DNA of 64,000 nucleotides from Caldimonas thermodepolymerans (GCF_015476235.1 NZ_CP064338.1:2418001-2482000); one strand, 5' to 3'. Positions 1-11,184 are shown, counted from the stretch's first letter. The notes: generated by a model from the letters alone, not told the origin. Translations and numbers: made by a program.

Positions 1-94
1 TGGACAGGCAGGCCATCACGGCCGACTGCTTCTGGTCGGGCGGGTACTTGGCGACCTCGCGGGCGAAGCGCTGCTTGGTGGCTTCAGAGATCAT
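1..94 (-). CDS. nuoE: NADH-quinone oxidoreductase subunit E (5' end only)
   Basis: This is the N-terminus of the 24-kDa [2Fe-2S] subunit of respiratory complex I; the gene continues beyond the left edge. The 31 visible residues begin [18 protein letters not shown], as betaproteobacterial NuoE does. The ATG overlaps the nuoD stop in an ATGA arrangement, so translation is probably coupled. The iron-sulfur cysteines lie outside the window. The assignment rests on the operon position and the short N-terminus. Confidence 0.85.
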   Translation of the reverse strand, partial: MISEATKQRFAREVAKYPPDQKQSAVMACLS

Positions 95-1344
95 CGGTCA
101 ATCTCTCCGAACACGATATCCATGGTGCCGATCACGGCCACGGCATCGGCGATCATGTGGCCGCGCGACATCTCGTCCATCGCGGCAAGGTGGGCAAAGC
201 CCGGGGCGCGGATCTTCAGGCGGTACGGCTTGTTCGCGCCGTCGCTGACCAGGTAGATGCCGAACTCGCCCTTCGGGTGCTCGACGGCTGCGTAGGCCTC
301 ACCTTCGGGCACGTGGAAGCCCTCGGTGAAGAGCTTGAAGTGGTGGATCAGCTCTTCCATGCTGGACTTCATCTCCAGTCGCGACGGCGGCGCCACCTTG
401 TGGTTGTCGGTGATGACCGGACCAGGGTTCTTGCGCAGCCAGTCGACGCACTGCTTGATGATGCGGTTGGACTGGCGCATCTCCTCGACGCGCACCAGGT
501 AACGGTCATAGCAGTCGCCGTTGGTGCCGACCGGCACGTCGAACTCGACGCGGTCGTAGACGTCGTACGGCTGCTTCTTGCGCAGGTCCCAGGCGATGCC
601 CGAGCCGCGCAGCATCGGGCCGGTGAAGCCGAGGTTGAGGGCACGCTCGGGCGACACCACGCCGATGCCCACCGTGCGCTGCTTCCAGATGCGGTTGTCG
701 GTCAGCAGCGTCTCGTACTCGTCGACGTGCTTGGGGAAACGGTTGGTGAAGTCCTCGATGAAGTCGAGCAGCGAGCCCTGGCGGTTCTCGTTGAGCTTGG
801 CCACCACCTTCGGGCTGCGCACCTTCGAGGGCTTGTACTGCGGCATGCTGTCCGGCAGGTCGCGGTACACGCCGCCCGGACGGAAGTACGCCGCGTGCAT
901 GCGCGCGCCGGAGACCGCTTCGTACATGTCGAACAGGTCCTCGCGCTCGCGGAAGCAGTAGATGAGCATGTTCATCGCGCCGCAGTCCAGACCGTGCGCG
1001 CCCAGCCACAGCAGGTGGTTCAGCAGGCGGGTGATCTCGGCGAACATCACGCGGATGTACTGCGCGCGGATCGGCACCTCGATGCCCAGCAGCTTCTCGA
1101 TCGCCAGGCAGTAGGCGTGCTCGTTGCACATCATGGACACGTAGTCGAGACGGTCCATGTACGGCAGCGACTGGATGAAGGTCTTGGACTCGGCCAGCTT
1201 CTCGGTGGCGCGGTGCAGCAGGCCGATGTGGGGGTCGGCACGCTGGATGACTTCGCCGTCGAGCTCGAGCACGAGGCGCAGCACGCCGTGCGCAGCCGGG
1301 TGCTGCGGGCCGAAGTTCAGGGTGTAGTTCTTGATTTCCGCCAT
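91..1344 (-). CDS. nuoD: NADH-quinone oxidoreductase subunit D
   Basis: This is the 49-kDa subunit of complex I; with NuoB it forms the quinone-binding site in the peripheral arm at the inner membrane. The 417-residue product starts [20 protein letters not shown], the usual family start; an in-frame ATG 24 codons upstream gives an atypical extension and was rejected. Motifs include [12 protein letters not shown] near the N-terminus, [12 protein letters not shown] around residue 60, and a C-terminus ending near VFGEIDR. It is followed by nuoE with a 4-nt overlap and preceded by nuoC after an unusually long gap of 132 bp. The length is normal and no key motif is missing. Confidence 0.98.
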   Translation of the reverse strand: MAEIKNYTLNFGPQHPAAHGVLRLVLELDGEVIQRADPHIGLLHRATEKLAESKTFIQSLPYMDRLDYVSMMCNEHAYCLAIEKLLGIEVPIRAQYIRVMFAEITRLLNHLLWLGAHGLDCGAMNMLIYCFREREDLFDMYEAVSGARMHAAYFRPGGVYRDLPDSMPQYKPSKVRSPKVVAKLNENRQGSLLDFIEDFTNRFPKHVDEYETLLTDNRIWKQRTVGIGVVSPERALNLGFTGPMLRGSGIAWDLRKKQPYDVYDRVEFDVPVGTNGDCYDRYLVRVEEMRQSNRIIKQCVDWLRKNPGPVITDNHKVAPPSRLEMKSSMEELIHHFKLFTEGFHVPEGEAYAAVEHPKGEFGIYLVSDGANKPYRLKIRAPGFAHLAAMDEMSRGHMIADAVAVIGTMDIVFGEIDR

Positions 1345-1476
1345 TTCACTCTTCCATGGCACTCGGCCCGGCCGCCCGCGCCGCGCCCGCCTCGCCGACA
1401 GCGGCCCGGCCGTCACGACCGGGTGACGGATGCCGCTTCGAGGAACACGCCGCAGCGCGCAGGGACCGGTCCATCA

Positions 1477-2073
1477 TCAGTGCAGGCCGCCGTAGTTTTC
1501 TTCGCGGATGATGCGCGGCGTGATCTCGCGCGGCTCGATCGTGACCGGCTGGTAGATCACGCGCCGTTGCTCCGCGTCGTAGCGCATTTCCACGTGGCCG
1601 CTGAGCGGGAAATCCTTGCGGAACGGGTGACCGATGAAGCCGTAGTCGGTCAGGATGCGGCGCAGGTCCAGGTGGCCTTCGAAGACGATGCCGAACAGGT
1701 CGAAGGCCTCGCGCTCGAACCAGTTGGCCGAGTTCCAGATCTCGTGGACCGACGGCACCATGGGCAGGTCGTCGTCCGGGCAGAACACCTTCAGGCGCAG
1801 GCGCCAGTTGTGGGTGATCGACAGCAGGTGCACGACGACGCAGAAACGCGGCCCTTCGTAGCGGCCGTCGCCATAGGTGGAGTAGTCCACGCCGCACAGG
1901 TCGATCAGCTGCTCGAAGCGCAGCTCGGGCGCATCGCGCAGCGTGCGGGCGACCTCGAGGTAATCGGCCGCGCCGACCGTGAGGGTCAGCTCGCCGCGGT
2001 CGGCGACAAGGCGCTTGACCTTGGCGCCCAGCACCGTCTCAAGCGCGTTCTGGAGGGTTTGGATCTTGCTCAT
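1477..2073 (-). CDS. nuoC: NADH-quinone oxidoreductase subunit C
   Basis: This is the 30-kDa subunit of complex I in the connecting part of the peripheral arm. It is a 198-residue protein, not fused to NuoD as in E. coli. The diagnostic 30-kDa signature is clear: [12 protein letters not shown], then a [14 protein letters not shown] segment and [15 protein letters not shown] start it at MSKIQTLQ, which aligns with family N-termini. An ATG four codons upstream (2085) lies only 3 nt past the nuoB stop and cannot be excluded; neither start has a good Shine-Dalgarno, so coupling to nuoB is likely. Confidence 0.95.
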   Translation of the reverse strand: MSKIQTLQNALETVLGAKVKRLVADRGELTLTVGAADYLEVARTLRDAPELRFEQLIDLCGVDYSTYGDGRYEGPRFCVVVHLLSITHNWRLRLKVFCPDDDLPMVPSVHEIWNSANWFEREAFDLFGIVFEGHLDLRRILTDYGFIGHPFRKDFPLSGHVEMRYDAEQRRVIYQPVTIEPREITPRIIREENYGGLH

Positions 2074-2088
2074 GAGGCGGGCCATGCG

Positions 2089-2565
2089 TCAGCGGGCGAT
2101 GGTGTTCTCGCGCCGGATCTTGCTCTGCAGCTGCAGGATGCCGTACAGCAGGGCCTCGGCGGTCGGCGGGCAGCCGGGGACGTAGACGTCGACCGGCACG
2201 ATGCGGTCGCAGCCGCGCACCACCGAGTAGCTGTAGTGGTAGTAGCCGCCGCCGTTGGCGCACGAGCCCATCGACAGCACCCAGCGCGGCTCGGGCATCT
2301 GGTCGTACACCTTGCGCAGCGCCGGCGCCATCTTGTTGCACAGCGTGCCGGCCACGATCATCAGGTCGGACTGGCGCGGGCTCGGCCGGAACAGCATGCC
2401 GAAGCGGTCGATGTCGTAGCGGGCCGCGCCGGCGTGCATCATCTCCACGGCGCAGCAGGCCAGGCCGAAGGTCATCGGCCACAGCGAGCCGGTCTTCGAC
2501 CAGTTGATCAGCTTGTCGGCCGTGGTGGTGATGAAGCCTTCCTTGAGGACGCCTTCGATACTCAT
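2089..2565 (-). CDS. nuoB: NADH-quinone oxidoreductase subunit B
   Basis: This is the PSST/NuoB subunit carrying the terminal N2 [4Fe-4S] cluster, which passes electrons to quinone. The product has 158 residues. Cluster cysteines are visible in [12 protein letters not shown] (a tandem Cys pair), in [11 protein letters not shown] and in [15 protein letters not shown]. The start [11 protein letters not shown] has a strong GAGGAG ribosome site and fits the family; the longer frame to 2601 runs into nuoA. It lies between nuoA and nuoC in the standard nuo order. Confidence 0.98.
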   Translation of the reverse strand: MSIEGVLKEGFITTTADKLINWSKTGSLWPMTFGLACCAVEMMHAGAARYDIDRFGMLFRPSPRQSDLMIVAGTLCNKMAPALRKVYDQMPEPRWVLSMGSCANGGGYYHYSYSVVRGCDRIVPVDVYVPGCPPTAEALLYGILQLQSKIRRENTIAR

Positions 2566-2581
2566 AGCGGAACTCCTCGGA

Positions 2582-2941
2582 TCATTCCCAGTCCAGGGCA
2601 CCCTTCTTCCACTCGTAGACGAAGCCCACGACCAGGATGCCCAGGAAAATCATCATGGCCCAGAAGCCGACCGGACCGATCTCCCGCAAGGCGATCGCCC
2701 ATGGGAAGAGGAAGGCGATTTCGAGATCGAACAGGATGAACAGGATGGCCACGAGGTAATAGCGCACGTCGAACTTCATGCGCGCGTCTTCAAAGGCCTC
2801 GAAGCCGCATTCGTAGGGGGAGTTCTTCTCGGGGTCGGGCTTGCGGGGGCCCAGCAGGTAGCCCAGCGCCTGGGGAGCGATGCCGACTGCGACGCCGACC
2901 AGGATGAAGAGGATGACGGGGAGGTACTGGTCGAGGCTCAT
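2582..2941 (-). CDS. nuoA: NADH-quinone oxidoreductase subunit A
   Basis: This small membrane subunit of complex I is the first gene of the nuo operon. The 119-residue product has three hydrophobic segments (roughly residues 5-30, 60-82 and 88-110) and the characteristic loop [12 protein letters not shown] with its conserved Cys in the quinone-site loop. The start is MSLDQYLP after an AAGAG ribosome site; an ATG one codon upstream (2944) is equally possible. A longer frame reaching 3055 lacks family support. The tRNA-Leu gene lies about 200 bp upstream on the same strand. Confidence 0.96.
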   Translation of the reverse strand: MSLDQYLPVILFILVGVAVGIAPQALGYLLGPRKPDPEKNSPYECGFEAFEDARMKFDVRYYLVAILFILFDLEIAFLFPWAIALREIGPVGFWAMMIFLGILVVGFVYEWKKGALDWE

Positions 2942-3137
2942 CATGGCTCTTGTACGCGTGGCTCGCTGCTCGAGGTTGGCTGCGCGAAAGATTTCAGAGA
3001 TCCGGCTCAACTCACCAGAGGCAAAAATAAGGCGCGCTGTGATCAGCACGCCCACTTTCCTCTGCGGTTGCCCCTACAGACCACACTCTCAGGGCGCCCG
3101 ATGCGGCACCGGATGACCACCGCATCGATTGAATTCT
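2942..3137 (-). promoter_or_regulatory. nuo operon leader region
   Basis: This is 196 bp between the tRNA-Leu 3' end and nuoA with no credible gene. A promoter for nuoA should lie here, or transcription could run through from the tRNA promoter near 3350. I see no convincing -35/-10 pair; TTGAGC occurs on the minus strand about 65 nt before nuoA without a good -10. No clear tRNA terminator with a T-run was seen, which leaves readthrough possible. Confidence 0.35.
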
Positions 3138-3222
3138 TGGTGCCGACGGCGAGACTCGAACTCGCACAGCTTTCGCCACTACCCCCTCAAGATAGCGTGT
3201 CTACCAATTTCACCACGTCGGC
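3138..3222 (-). tRNA. tRNA-Leu (anticodon GAG)
   Basis: This 85-nt class II tRNA reads on the minus strand from GCCGACGTGG to GCACCA, with the CCA encoded. The acceptor stem pairs GCCGACG with CGTCGGC. The D-loop sequence AAATTGGTAGAC is typical of bacterial tRNA-Leu. The anticodon arm has loop CTTGAGG with anticodon GAG. There is a long variable arm, then a GTTCGAGTC T-loop. It closely resembles E. coli tRNA-Leu(GAG). Placement between secG and nuoA is common in this group. Confidence 0.95.
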
Positions 3223-3349
3223 CGAAGATCACTTGCGTGTCCCGGTTGGCCCAGCCAGCAGCCTCTGCTGAAGGCCTCTGCCCAGGCCCAGGGCTTTGCG
3301 CCGATTGCAAAGTGGCTGTTCAGCACCTCGTTGCAACCGACAGCCTTGT

Positions 3350-3378
3350 ATTCTATCCCGAAAGCGTGCCCCTCTCAA
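3350..3378 (-). promoter_or_regulatory. sigma-70 promoter for tRNA-Leu
   Basis: On the minus strand TTGAGA (3378-3373) is followed after exactly 17 nt by TAGAAT (3355-3350), five of six matches at each element. Transcription would begin near 3343, about 120 nt before the tRNA, and might continue into nuo. It lies just 25 bp after the secG stop codon, so it separates the tRNA from the tpiA-secG transcript. Confidence 0.7.
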
Positions 3379-3403
3379 TGGAGGCGCAGCGTTCGAGAAT
3401 GAA

Positions 3404-3805
3404 TCACTGCGCCGGGATCTGCGCGGCGCCGGACGCCTCGGGCGCCGGGGCCGGCGCGGGCTCGAGGCCCGGGATCTGGTCGGCACCGCCGGCCGGCTGC
3501 CCGGAGGACGGGGCGGTGACCGGCGCGGCGCGCTCGAGCACGCTGCCGTCATCCGCCTCGACCGGACGGGCGTTGGACAGGTAGGCCAGCGCCAGCGTGC
3601 AGGCGAAGAAGATGGTGGCGCACACCGCGGTGGTGCGCGACAGGAAGTTGGCACTGCCGGTGGCGCCGAACAGGCTGCCGGAGGCGCCGCTGCCGAACGA
3701 GGCCCCCATGTCCGCGCCCTTGCCGTGCTGGATCAGCACGAGCCCGATCATGACCAGCGCCGCCAGCAACTGCACGACGAGGATCAAGGTGGTCATCAAC
3801 TGCAT
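3404..3805 (-). CDS. secG: Sec translocase subunit SecG
   Basis: This is the inner-membrane SecG subunit, which assists SecYE-mediated protein export. The 133-residue product starts MQLMTTLILVVQLL after a GGAGAA ribosome site. Its first membrane helix is followed by the family signature LIQHGKGADMGASFGSG and a second helix (ATIFFACTLALAYLS), then an Ala/Pro-rich tail. It lies 32 bp downstream of tpiA on the same strand, a classical pairing. The low-complexity tail after residue 80 is common and poorly conserved. Confidence 0.95.
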   Translation of the reverse strand: MQLMTTLILVVQLLAALVMIGLVLIQHGKGADMGASFGSGASGSLFGATGSANFLSRTTAVCATIFFACTLALAYLSNARPVEADDGSVLERAAPVTAPSSGQPAGGADQIPGLEPAPAPAPEASGAAQIPAQ

Positions 3806-3837
3806 AGAAGTTCTCCAGGGTATCGGTGCGGCGCGCC

Positions 3838-4578
3838 TTACAGGGCCGCGCGGCAGATGGCGACGAAGTCCGCCGCCTTCAGGGAGGCCCCGCCGATCAG
3901 GCCTCCGTCGATGTCGGGTTGCGCGAACAGCGCCGCCGCGTTGTCGGGCTTGACGCTGCCGCCGTACAGGATGCGCATCGCGCCGGCATGCTCGGTCGCC
4001 GCGGCCAGCTGCTTGCGCAGCACGGCGTGCACCTCCTGTGCCTGCTCGGGCGTGGCCGTCTTGCCGGTGCCAATGGCCCAGACCGGCTCGTAGGCCACCA
4101 CGGCCTGCGGGATGCACTGGCCCAGGGTGTGGATCACCGCCGACAGCTGGCGCTTGACCACCGCCTCGGTCTGGCCGGCTTCACGCTCGGCCAGCGTCTC
4201 GCCGACGCAGACGATGGGCACCAGCCCCTTGCCGATCACCATCTTCGCCTTGTCGGCCACCAGCTGGTCGCTCTCGCCATGGTAGGCGCGGCGCTCGGAG
4301 TGGCCCACGATCACGTAGCGGCACCCGACGTCGGCCAGCATCGCGGCCGACACCTCGCCGGTGTAGGCGCCCTGCTCATGCGCCGAGCAGTCCTGCGCGC
4401 CCAGCCCGATGTGGCTGCCCTGCAAGGCCAGCAGGCAGGTGGAGAGATAGGGGAAAGGCACGCACACGGCGGCCTCGCAAACGAAGGGCTCCGCCGCCCG
4501 GATGCCGGCCAGCAGTTCGGCGTTGGTCGCCAGGCTGCCATGCATCTTCCAGTTGCCGACGACCAGTTTGCGACGCAT
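3838..4578 (-). CDS. tpiA: Triose-phosphate isomerase
   Basis: This cytosolic glycolytic enzyme interconverts dihydroxyacetone phosphate and glyceraldehyde 3-phosphate. The 246-residue length is normal. Catalytic elements are present: NWKMHG with the Asn/Lys pair near the N-terminus, the electrophilic His in VGHSERR, the catalytic Glu in [12 protein letters not shown] including loop 6, and the phosphate-binding YGGSVK. The start [11 protein letters not shown] has a GGAGAC ribosome site. A possible minus-strand -10 (TAGAAT, 4619-4614) precedes it. It probably forms a transcript with secG. Confidence 0.98.
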   Translation of the reverse strand: MRRKLVVGNWKMHGSLATNAELLAGIRAAEPFVCEAAVCVPFPYLSTCLLALQGSHIGLGAQDCSAHEQGAYTGEVSAAMLADVGCRYVIVGHSERRAYHGESDQLVADKAKMVIGKGLVPIVCVGETLAEREAGQTEAVVKRQLSAVIHTLGQCIPQAVVAYEPVWAIGTGKTATPEQAQEVHAVLRKQLAAATEHAGAMRILYGGSVKPDNAAALFAQPDIDGGLIGGASLKAADFVAICRAAL

Positions 4579-4635
4579 CTCGTAAGTCTCCGTTCCTGCT
4601 CAAAAAGCTGCAAATTCTAAGAGCAAGCGAGCCGC

Positions 4636-5622
4636 TCACCACTGCAGCACGATCTTGCCGATGTGCTGGCTGGTCTCCATCAGCGCGTGCGCCTGTGCCG
4701 CCTCGCGGGCGGCGAAGGTGCGGAACAGCACCGGCCGGATCCGCCGCTCGGCCAGCAGCGGCCAGACCTTCTCCCGCAGCTGGCGCGCGATCGCCGCCTT
4801 GAAGGCGACCGGGCGCGGCCGCAGGGTCGAGCCGGTGATGGTCAACCGGCGCCGCATCAGCGCGCCGAAATCGACCTCGGCCCGGCTGCCGCCCAGCTGC
4901 GCGATGATCACCAGCCGGCCGTCCTCGGCCAGGCAGTCCAGCTCGCGCGGCACGTAGCTGCCGCACACCATGTCCAGGATCACGTCCACGCCGCGCCCGC
5001 CCGTCAGCCGCTTGGCCTCGGCGGCGAAGTCCTGGGTGCGGTAGTTGATGGCGTGGTCCGCGCCGAGCCGTACGCAGGCCGCACACTTCTCGTCGCTGCC
5101 CGCCGTGGCCAGCACGGTCGCGCCGAACGCCTTGCCCAGCTGGATCGCGGTCACGCCGATGCCGCTGCTGCCGCCCTGCACCAGCAGGGTCTCGCCGGCG
5201 GCCAGCCGCCCGCGGTCGAACACGTTCGACCAGACGGTGAAGAAGGTCTCCGGCAGGCCGGCGGCCTCGGTATCGCTCCAGCCGTCCGGCACCGGCAGGC
5301 ACTGGGCCACCGGCGCGACGCACAGCTCGGCATAACCGCCGCCCTGGACCAGGGCGCAGACCCGGTCGCCCGCCTTGAAGCCGGCGTCGGCCATCGCGGC
5401 GGCATCGCCGCCGACGATCTCGCCGGCCACTTCCAGCCCGGGCAGGTCCGAGGCCCCGGGCGGCACCGGGTACAGCCCCTTGCGCTGCAGCACGTCGGGG
5501 CGGTTCACCCCCGAAGCGCGCACCCGGATCAGCACCTCTCCGGCGCCGGGCACCGGGTCGGGCCGCTCGCACGGACGCAGCACCTCGGGCGGGCCATACT
5601 GGGTGATTTCGATCGCGTGCAT
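4636..5622 (-). CDS. NAD(P)H-quinone oxidoreductase (PIG3/zeta-crystallin-like MDR)
   Basis: This is a medium-chain dehydrogenase/reductase of the zinc-free quinone oxidoreductase branch, likely reducing quinones with NADPH in the cytosol. The 328-residue product has a GroES-like N-terminal half (GEVLIRVRASGVNRPD, DVLQRKGLYP), the nucleotide-binding loop GGSSGIGVTAIQLGKAFG near residue 150 and a GADHAINY segment. No zinc-binding cysteine cluster is seen. The start MHAIEITQYG was chosen from family alignment; the frame extends 16 codons upstream but runs into the hairpin after pnp. The exact substrate cannot be read from sequence. Confidence 0.88.
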   Translation of the reverse strand: MHAIEITQYGPPEVLRPCERPDPVPGAGEVLIRVRASGVNRPDVLQRKGLYPVPPGASDLPGLEVAGEIVGGDAAAMADAGFKAGDRVCALVQGGGYAELCVAPVAQCLPVPDGWSDTEAAGLPETFFTVWSNVFDRGRLAAGETLLVQGGSSGIGVTAIQLGKAFGATVLATAGSDEKCAACVRLGADHAINYRTQDFAAEAKRLTGGRGVDVILDMVCGSYVPRELDCLAEDGRLVIIAQLGGSRAEVDFGALMRRRLTITGSTLRPRPVAFKAAIARQLREKVWPLLAERRIRPVLFRTFAAREAAQAHALMETSQHIGKIVLQW

Positions 5623-5649
5623 GGCGGATGGATGTGAGGTCGGATGCAG

Positions 5650-5688
5650 ACGGGCCGGCCCCCGCTGCACGCGGGGCGCCGGCCCGTG
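5650..5688 (-). terminator. GC-rich hairpin after pnp
   Basis: A large inverted repeat, ACGGGCCGGC-CCCCGC against GCGGGG-C-GCCGGCCCGT with a tiny loop, lies directly between the pnp stop and the next gene. It has no T-run on either strand, so it is either a weak terminator or a 3'-end stabilising structure for the pnp mRNA. Confidence 0.45.
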
Positions 5689-5692
5689 CGGA

Positions 5693-7849
<2,157 letters not shown>

Positions 7850-7920
7850 GGGTTGTCTCCAGTCTGGGGCGCGCACTGAGGCGGCGCACCGGTTGCCGGA
7901 GTCAAAACGCTGGAGCGGAG

Positions 7921-7964
7921 TGCCATTCCAGCAGGGCTCGCATGCAAGCCTTGTTGGAATGACA
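7921..7964 (-). promoter_or_regulatory. Long stem-loop in the pnp leader
   Basis: Positions 7921-7941 and 7944-7964 form a near-perfect inverted repeat (17 of 21 identical, loop of 2). In minus-strand RNA two of the four differences become G-U pairs. It sits 72 nt upstream of the pnp start codon. In E. coli the pnp leader is cut by RNase III and this controls PNPase autoregulation; an equivalent role here is inferred. Confidence 0.5.
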
Positions 7965-8002
7965 CAGCAACCCCATTCAGTCGCCTCGACTCCAAAATGG
8001 AC

Positions 8003-8041
8003 GAAGAGCCTGTACTGGCTGGTCCAGACAGGCTCCTCTTC
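8003..8041 (-). promoter_or_regulatory. Second stem-loop in the rpsO-pnp spacer
   Basis: GAAGAG (8003-8008) pairs with CTCTTC (8036-8041), CCTGT with ACAGG (8028-8032) and CTGG with CCAG (8024-8027), giving a bulged hairpin. It lies upstream of the 7921-7964 stem. Together they make the spacer highly structured. No T-run follows, so an RNA processing or stability role is more likely than termination. Confidence 0.4.
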
Positions 8042-8176
8042 TCACGACGCCGCTCCTGCCATCCCGCAAAGGACTGTGACCTGCCCCATCGGGGCCCGGC
8101 ACCGCAGTGCCGCAACCCCTTGCGGGAACCCTGCCACGCCCTGGGCGAGGCTTGCGGGAGCGGTTGCCAACTTGGC

Positions 8177-8446
8177 TTACTTGCGCAGACCCAGCTTCTG
8201 GATCAGCGCGGTGTAGCGGTCGGCGTCCTTGTTCTTCAGGTAGGCCAGCAGGCGCTTGCGACGGTTGACCATGCGCAGCAGGCCGCGACGACCGTGGTGG
8301 TCCTTCTTGTGCTGCTGGAAGTGCGGGGTCAGCTCGTTGATGCGGGCAGTCAGCAGGGCCACCTGCACTTCGGGCGAACCGGTGTCGGCCGGGCCGCGCG
8401 CGTTCGCCTTGATGATTTCGGCGGTGTTGATATCAGCGATGGACAT
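8177..8446 (-). CDS. rpsO: 30S ribosomal protein S15
   Basis: This primary-binding small-subunit protein binds the central domain of 16S rRNA. It has 89 residues, the normal length, with [16 protein letters not shown] near residue 20, the [21 protein letters not shown] core and a C-terminus ending QKLGLRK. The start [11 protein letters not shown] was chosen from family alignment; longer frames are leader sequence. The order rpsO-pnp is conserved. A 160-nt leader precedes it, in which S15 autoregulation is plausible but not shown. Confidence 0.98.
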   Translation of the reverse strand: MSIADINTAEIIKANARGPADTGSPEVQVALLTARINELTPHFQQHKKDHHGRRGLLRMVNRRKRLLAYLKNKDADRYTALIQKLGLRK

Positions 8447-8611
8447 CTTTCGGATTTCCTGGGAAGTGAAACCGCCCCGCGGGAATCGTTCCGCATGCGG
8501 GAGACGGTCTCGTTGCCACTTGCGGTCGCAGGTGAAACCGACCCGCGCCGTGCCTTGTCTTGCCGCACGGGAAACGCCGTTCCAGCCCTTTCCGGGCGGC
8601 AAAACTGGTTG

Positions 8612-8617
8612 ATTATA
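8612..8617 (-). promoter_or_regulatory. -10 element of the rpsO promoter
   Basis: A perfect TATAAT on the minus strand (8617-8612) lies 166 nt before the rpsO start. The -35 is weak (CTGAAC about 19 nt upstream). This is the only perfect -10 in the 190-bp gap and fits a strong ribosomal-protein promoter. The leader would be about 160 nt long. Confidence 0.5.
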
Positions 8618-8638
8618 CGGGAGTTCCAGCCCGCCCGT

Positions 8639-9904
8639 TCAGGGCCGCTCCATCCGGCAGGCGTGGGGCAGCTCGGTCTGCGCCGCCGGGACGTGGCGCA
8701 CCGTGCGGAAGCCGAAGCCCGAACCCTCGTTGTCGAAGCGGGTGCCGGCCTCGCCCGCGCGCCGCATCTCGCTGACGTACAGCGGCTGGATGAACTGGTG
8801 GTCCGCCGCGCGCATCACCCCTTCGTGCAGGCCGCCGAGCGTGCCGCCGTCGAAGCGCGCGCCTTCCAGCGCCCGCGCCACCGCGACCGCGTCGGTGCTG
8901 CCGGCGCGCTCGATGGCCGCGACCAGCATCTCGATCATCGCCTGCATGCGGGCGTGGACGTAGTCGTCCTCGGGCCGTGGGAAACGCTGGCGGAACGCCG
9001 CGTAGAACGCGTCCGAGGCCGGCGTGCCGACGTTCGGGTGCCATTCGGCCACCGCCAGCACCCGCCCCACCCCGGCCTCGCCGATCGCCGCCGGCGCGCC
9101 CAGCGCGTTGCCGTAAAAGGTGTAGAACTTCGCGTCCAGCCCGGCCTCGCGCGCGGCCTTGATCATCAGCGTCAGGTCGTTGCCCCAGTTGCCCGTGACC
9201 ACCGCCTGCGCGCCGGCGGCCTTGATCTTGGCCACGTACGGCAGGAAGTCCTTGATGCGGCCGATCGGGTGCAGTTCCTCGCCGACCACCTGCAGGTCCG
9301 GGCGCCGCTGCGCCAGCATCTCGCGCGCCTTGCGCACCACATGCTGGCCGAAGCTGTAGTCCTGCCCGATCAGGTAGACCTTGCTGACCGTCCGGTCGGC
9401 GGCCAGCACGTCCATCAGCGCGGCCAGGCGCATGTCGGCATGGGCGTCGAAGCGGAAGTGCCAGAAGCTGCAGCGCTCGTTGGTCAGGCTCGGCTCCACC
9501 GCCGAGTAGTTCAGGAACAGCGCGCGGCGCTGCGGCGAGCGCTGGTTGTGCTTGTTGAGCGCATCGATCAGCGCGGCAGCGACGGCCGAGCTGTTGCCCT
9601 GCAGCACGAAACCGATGCCCTGGTCCATCGCCGACTTGAACATCGCCAGCGCCTCCTCGGTCGTGCCCTTGCTGTCGAAACGCACGATCTCCAGCGGCCG
9701 GCGCCCGCCAGGCAGGTTCACGCCGCCGCGGGCGTTGACGCGCTCGGCGGCCCACACCAGGTTGCGGTGCACTGCCTCGCCGGCGTTGGCGAAGCTGCCC
9801 GACAGCCCCTCGATCAGGGCGAGGCGAATGGGTTGCTGCGCACCGGCCGCGCAGGCCAGCAGCAGACCGACGCACAGGACGAACAGGTGACGAACGAAGC
9901 TCAT
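8639..9904 (-). CDS. Periplasmic binding protein of branched-chain amino-acid type
   Basis: This is a type I periplasmic solute-binding protein of the Leu/Ile/Val family. The 421-residue precursor has a signal peptide (MSFVRHLFVLCVGLLLACAAGA, cleavage near residue 22), then IRLALIEGLSGSFANAGEA, where the ligand-binding fold begins. No permease or ATPase genes are adjacent, so it may serve a transporter encoded elsewhere or be an orphan. The ligand is unknown: amino acids, amides and aromatic acids are all bound by this family. An upstream ATG (9916) would add four residues; neither start has a clear ribosome site. Confidence 0.85.
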   Translation of the reverse strand: MSFVRHLFVLCVGLLLACAAGAQQPIRLALIEGLSGSFANAGEAVHRNLVWAAERVNARGGVNLPGGRRPLEIVRFDSKGTTEEALAMFKSAMDQGIGFVLQGNSSAVAAALIDALNKHNQRSPQRRALFLNYSAVEPSLTNERCSFWHFRFDAHADMRLAALMDVLAADRTVSKVYLIGQDYSFGQHVVRKAREMLAQRRPDLQVVGEELHPIGRIKDFLPYVAKIKAAGAQAVVTGNWGNDLTLMIKAAREAGLDAKFYTFYGNALGAPAAIGEAGVGRVLAVAEWHPNVGTPASDAFYAAFRQRFPRPEDDYVHARMQAMIEMLVAAIERAGSTDAVAVARALEGARFDGGTLGGLHEGVMRAADHQFIQPLYVSEMRRAGEAGTRFDNEGSGFGFRTVRHVPAAQTELPHACRMERP

Positions 9905-10016
9905 GGAGGGTGTCATGTTGGATGAGGCAACGCGCCAGGCCAGGACCGGGTCGCGCCTGGGGCGCGCCATGCCCCTGCGCCAGCGGCCCGGCCGGTCGAT
10001 GCGCGCGATCACGGGG

Positions 10017-11066
10017 TCAGGCCGAGGCGGCGGCCGACACGCTGGCCAGGTCCCAGCGCGGCTTCACGTCGAAGGCGTAATCGTGCACCGCCTGGCTGCA
10101 GCCGGCCTGCAGCCGCATCGCGGCCGCCAGCGCGATCATCGCGCCGTTGTCGGTGCACAGCGCCAGTTCCGGGTAGTGCACGCGCACGCCGCGGCGTGTG
10201 CAGGCACGGTCGAGCTGCTCGCGCAGCAGCCGGTTGGCGCCGACGCCGCCGGCGACCACCAGCCGCCTGAGCCCGGTCTGCTTCAGTGCCGCCAGCGACT
10301 TCTTCACCAGCACCTCGACGATGGCCGCCTGGGTGGCTGCCGCCAGGTTGGCGCGGTCCTGCTCGCAGACGTTGGTGCCGAGCTTGCGCACCTGGGTCAG
10401 CACCGCGGTCTTCAACCCGGCGAAGGAGAAGTCGAGGTTGCCGCTGTGCAGCAGCGGCCGCGGCAGGTCGAATGCGGTCGGGTCGCCGAACTCGGCCAGG
10501 CGCGACAGCTGCGGGCCGCCCGGGTAGCCCAGGCCGAGCAGCTTGGCCGACTTGTCGAAGGCCTCGCCGGCCGCGTCGTCGACCGTCTCGCCCAGCAGCT
10601 CGTACGCGGCCACGCCGTCGACCCGCATCAGCTGGGTGTGGCCGCCCGAGACCAGCAGCGCGACGAACGGGAACTCGGGCGGATCGGCCGACAGGAAGGG
10701 CGACAGCAGGTGCCCTTCCAGGTGGTGCACGCCCAGCACCGGCTTGCCCAGCGCGGCGGCCAGCGCACAGGCCGCGCCGGCGCCGACCAGCAGCGCCCCG
10801 CCCAGCCCCGGCCCTCGGGTGTAGGCGATGACGTCGATGTCGGCCAGCGCATGGCCGGCCTGTTCCAGCACCTGGCGCGTCAGCGGCAGCACGCGGCGGA
10901 TGTGGTCGCGCGAGGCGAGCTCCGGCACCACGCCGCCGTAGGCCTGGTGCATGTCGATCTGGCTGTGCAGCGCGTGTGCCAGCAGGCGCGGCACGCCGGC
11001 CTCCTGCGTCTTGACGAGCGCAACGCCGGTTTCATCGCAGGAGGATTCGATACCGAGGACGAACAT
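10017..11066 (-). CDS. tsaD: tRNA N6-threonylcarbamoyladenosine transferase catalytic subunit
   Basis: TsaD transfers threonylcarbamoyl to A37 of ANN-decoding tRNAs, acting with TsaB and TsaE. The 349-residue product starts [17 protein letters not shown], the family signature of this ASKHA-fold enzyme. The metal-binding HxxxH is seen in [12 protein letters not shown] near residue 110, followed by [10 protein letters not shown]. The extended frame upstream of MFVLG was rejected because all homologues start here. It is transcribed with the same polarity as the preceding cluster but after a 112-bp gap. Confidence 0.97.
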   Translation of the reverse strand: MFVLGIESSCDETGVALVKTQEAGVPRLLAHALHSQIDMHQAYGGVVPELASRDHIRRVLPLTRQVLEQAGHALADIDVIAYTRGPGLGGALLVGAGAACALAAALGKPVLGVHHLEGHLLSPFLSADPPEFPFVALLVSGGHTQLMRVDGVAAYELLGETVDDAAGEAFDKSAKLLGLGYPGGPQLSRLAEFGDPTAFDLPRPLLHSGNLDFSFAGLKTAVLTQVRKLGTNVCEQDRANLAAATQAAIVEVLVKKSLAALKQTGLRRLVVAGGVGANRLLREQLDRACTRRGVRVHYPELALCTDNGAMIALAAAMRLQAGCSQAVHDYAFDVKPRWDLASVSAAASA

Positions 11067-11184
11067 CCCGGCAGTGTATCGCCCGCCCTGTGCCCGGACG
11101 GGACGCACGGTCGCCGGTGCGATCTGCGGACCCGCACCGCGTTCTCCTGCGCCAGCTCAGAGTCCGGGCGAATTTGCATCCTAA

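Noticed and set aside
157-2739. 860-codon open frame on the plus strand across nuoD-nuoB
   Set aside because: It is the antisense shadow of three recognised genes; the product is Val/Ala/His/Arg-rich with no family features. Similar long antisense frames over pnp (5375-7879), pabBC and the comEC gene arise from high G+C codon bias.
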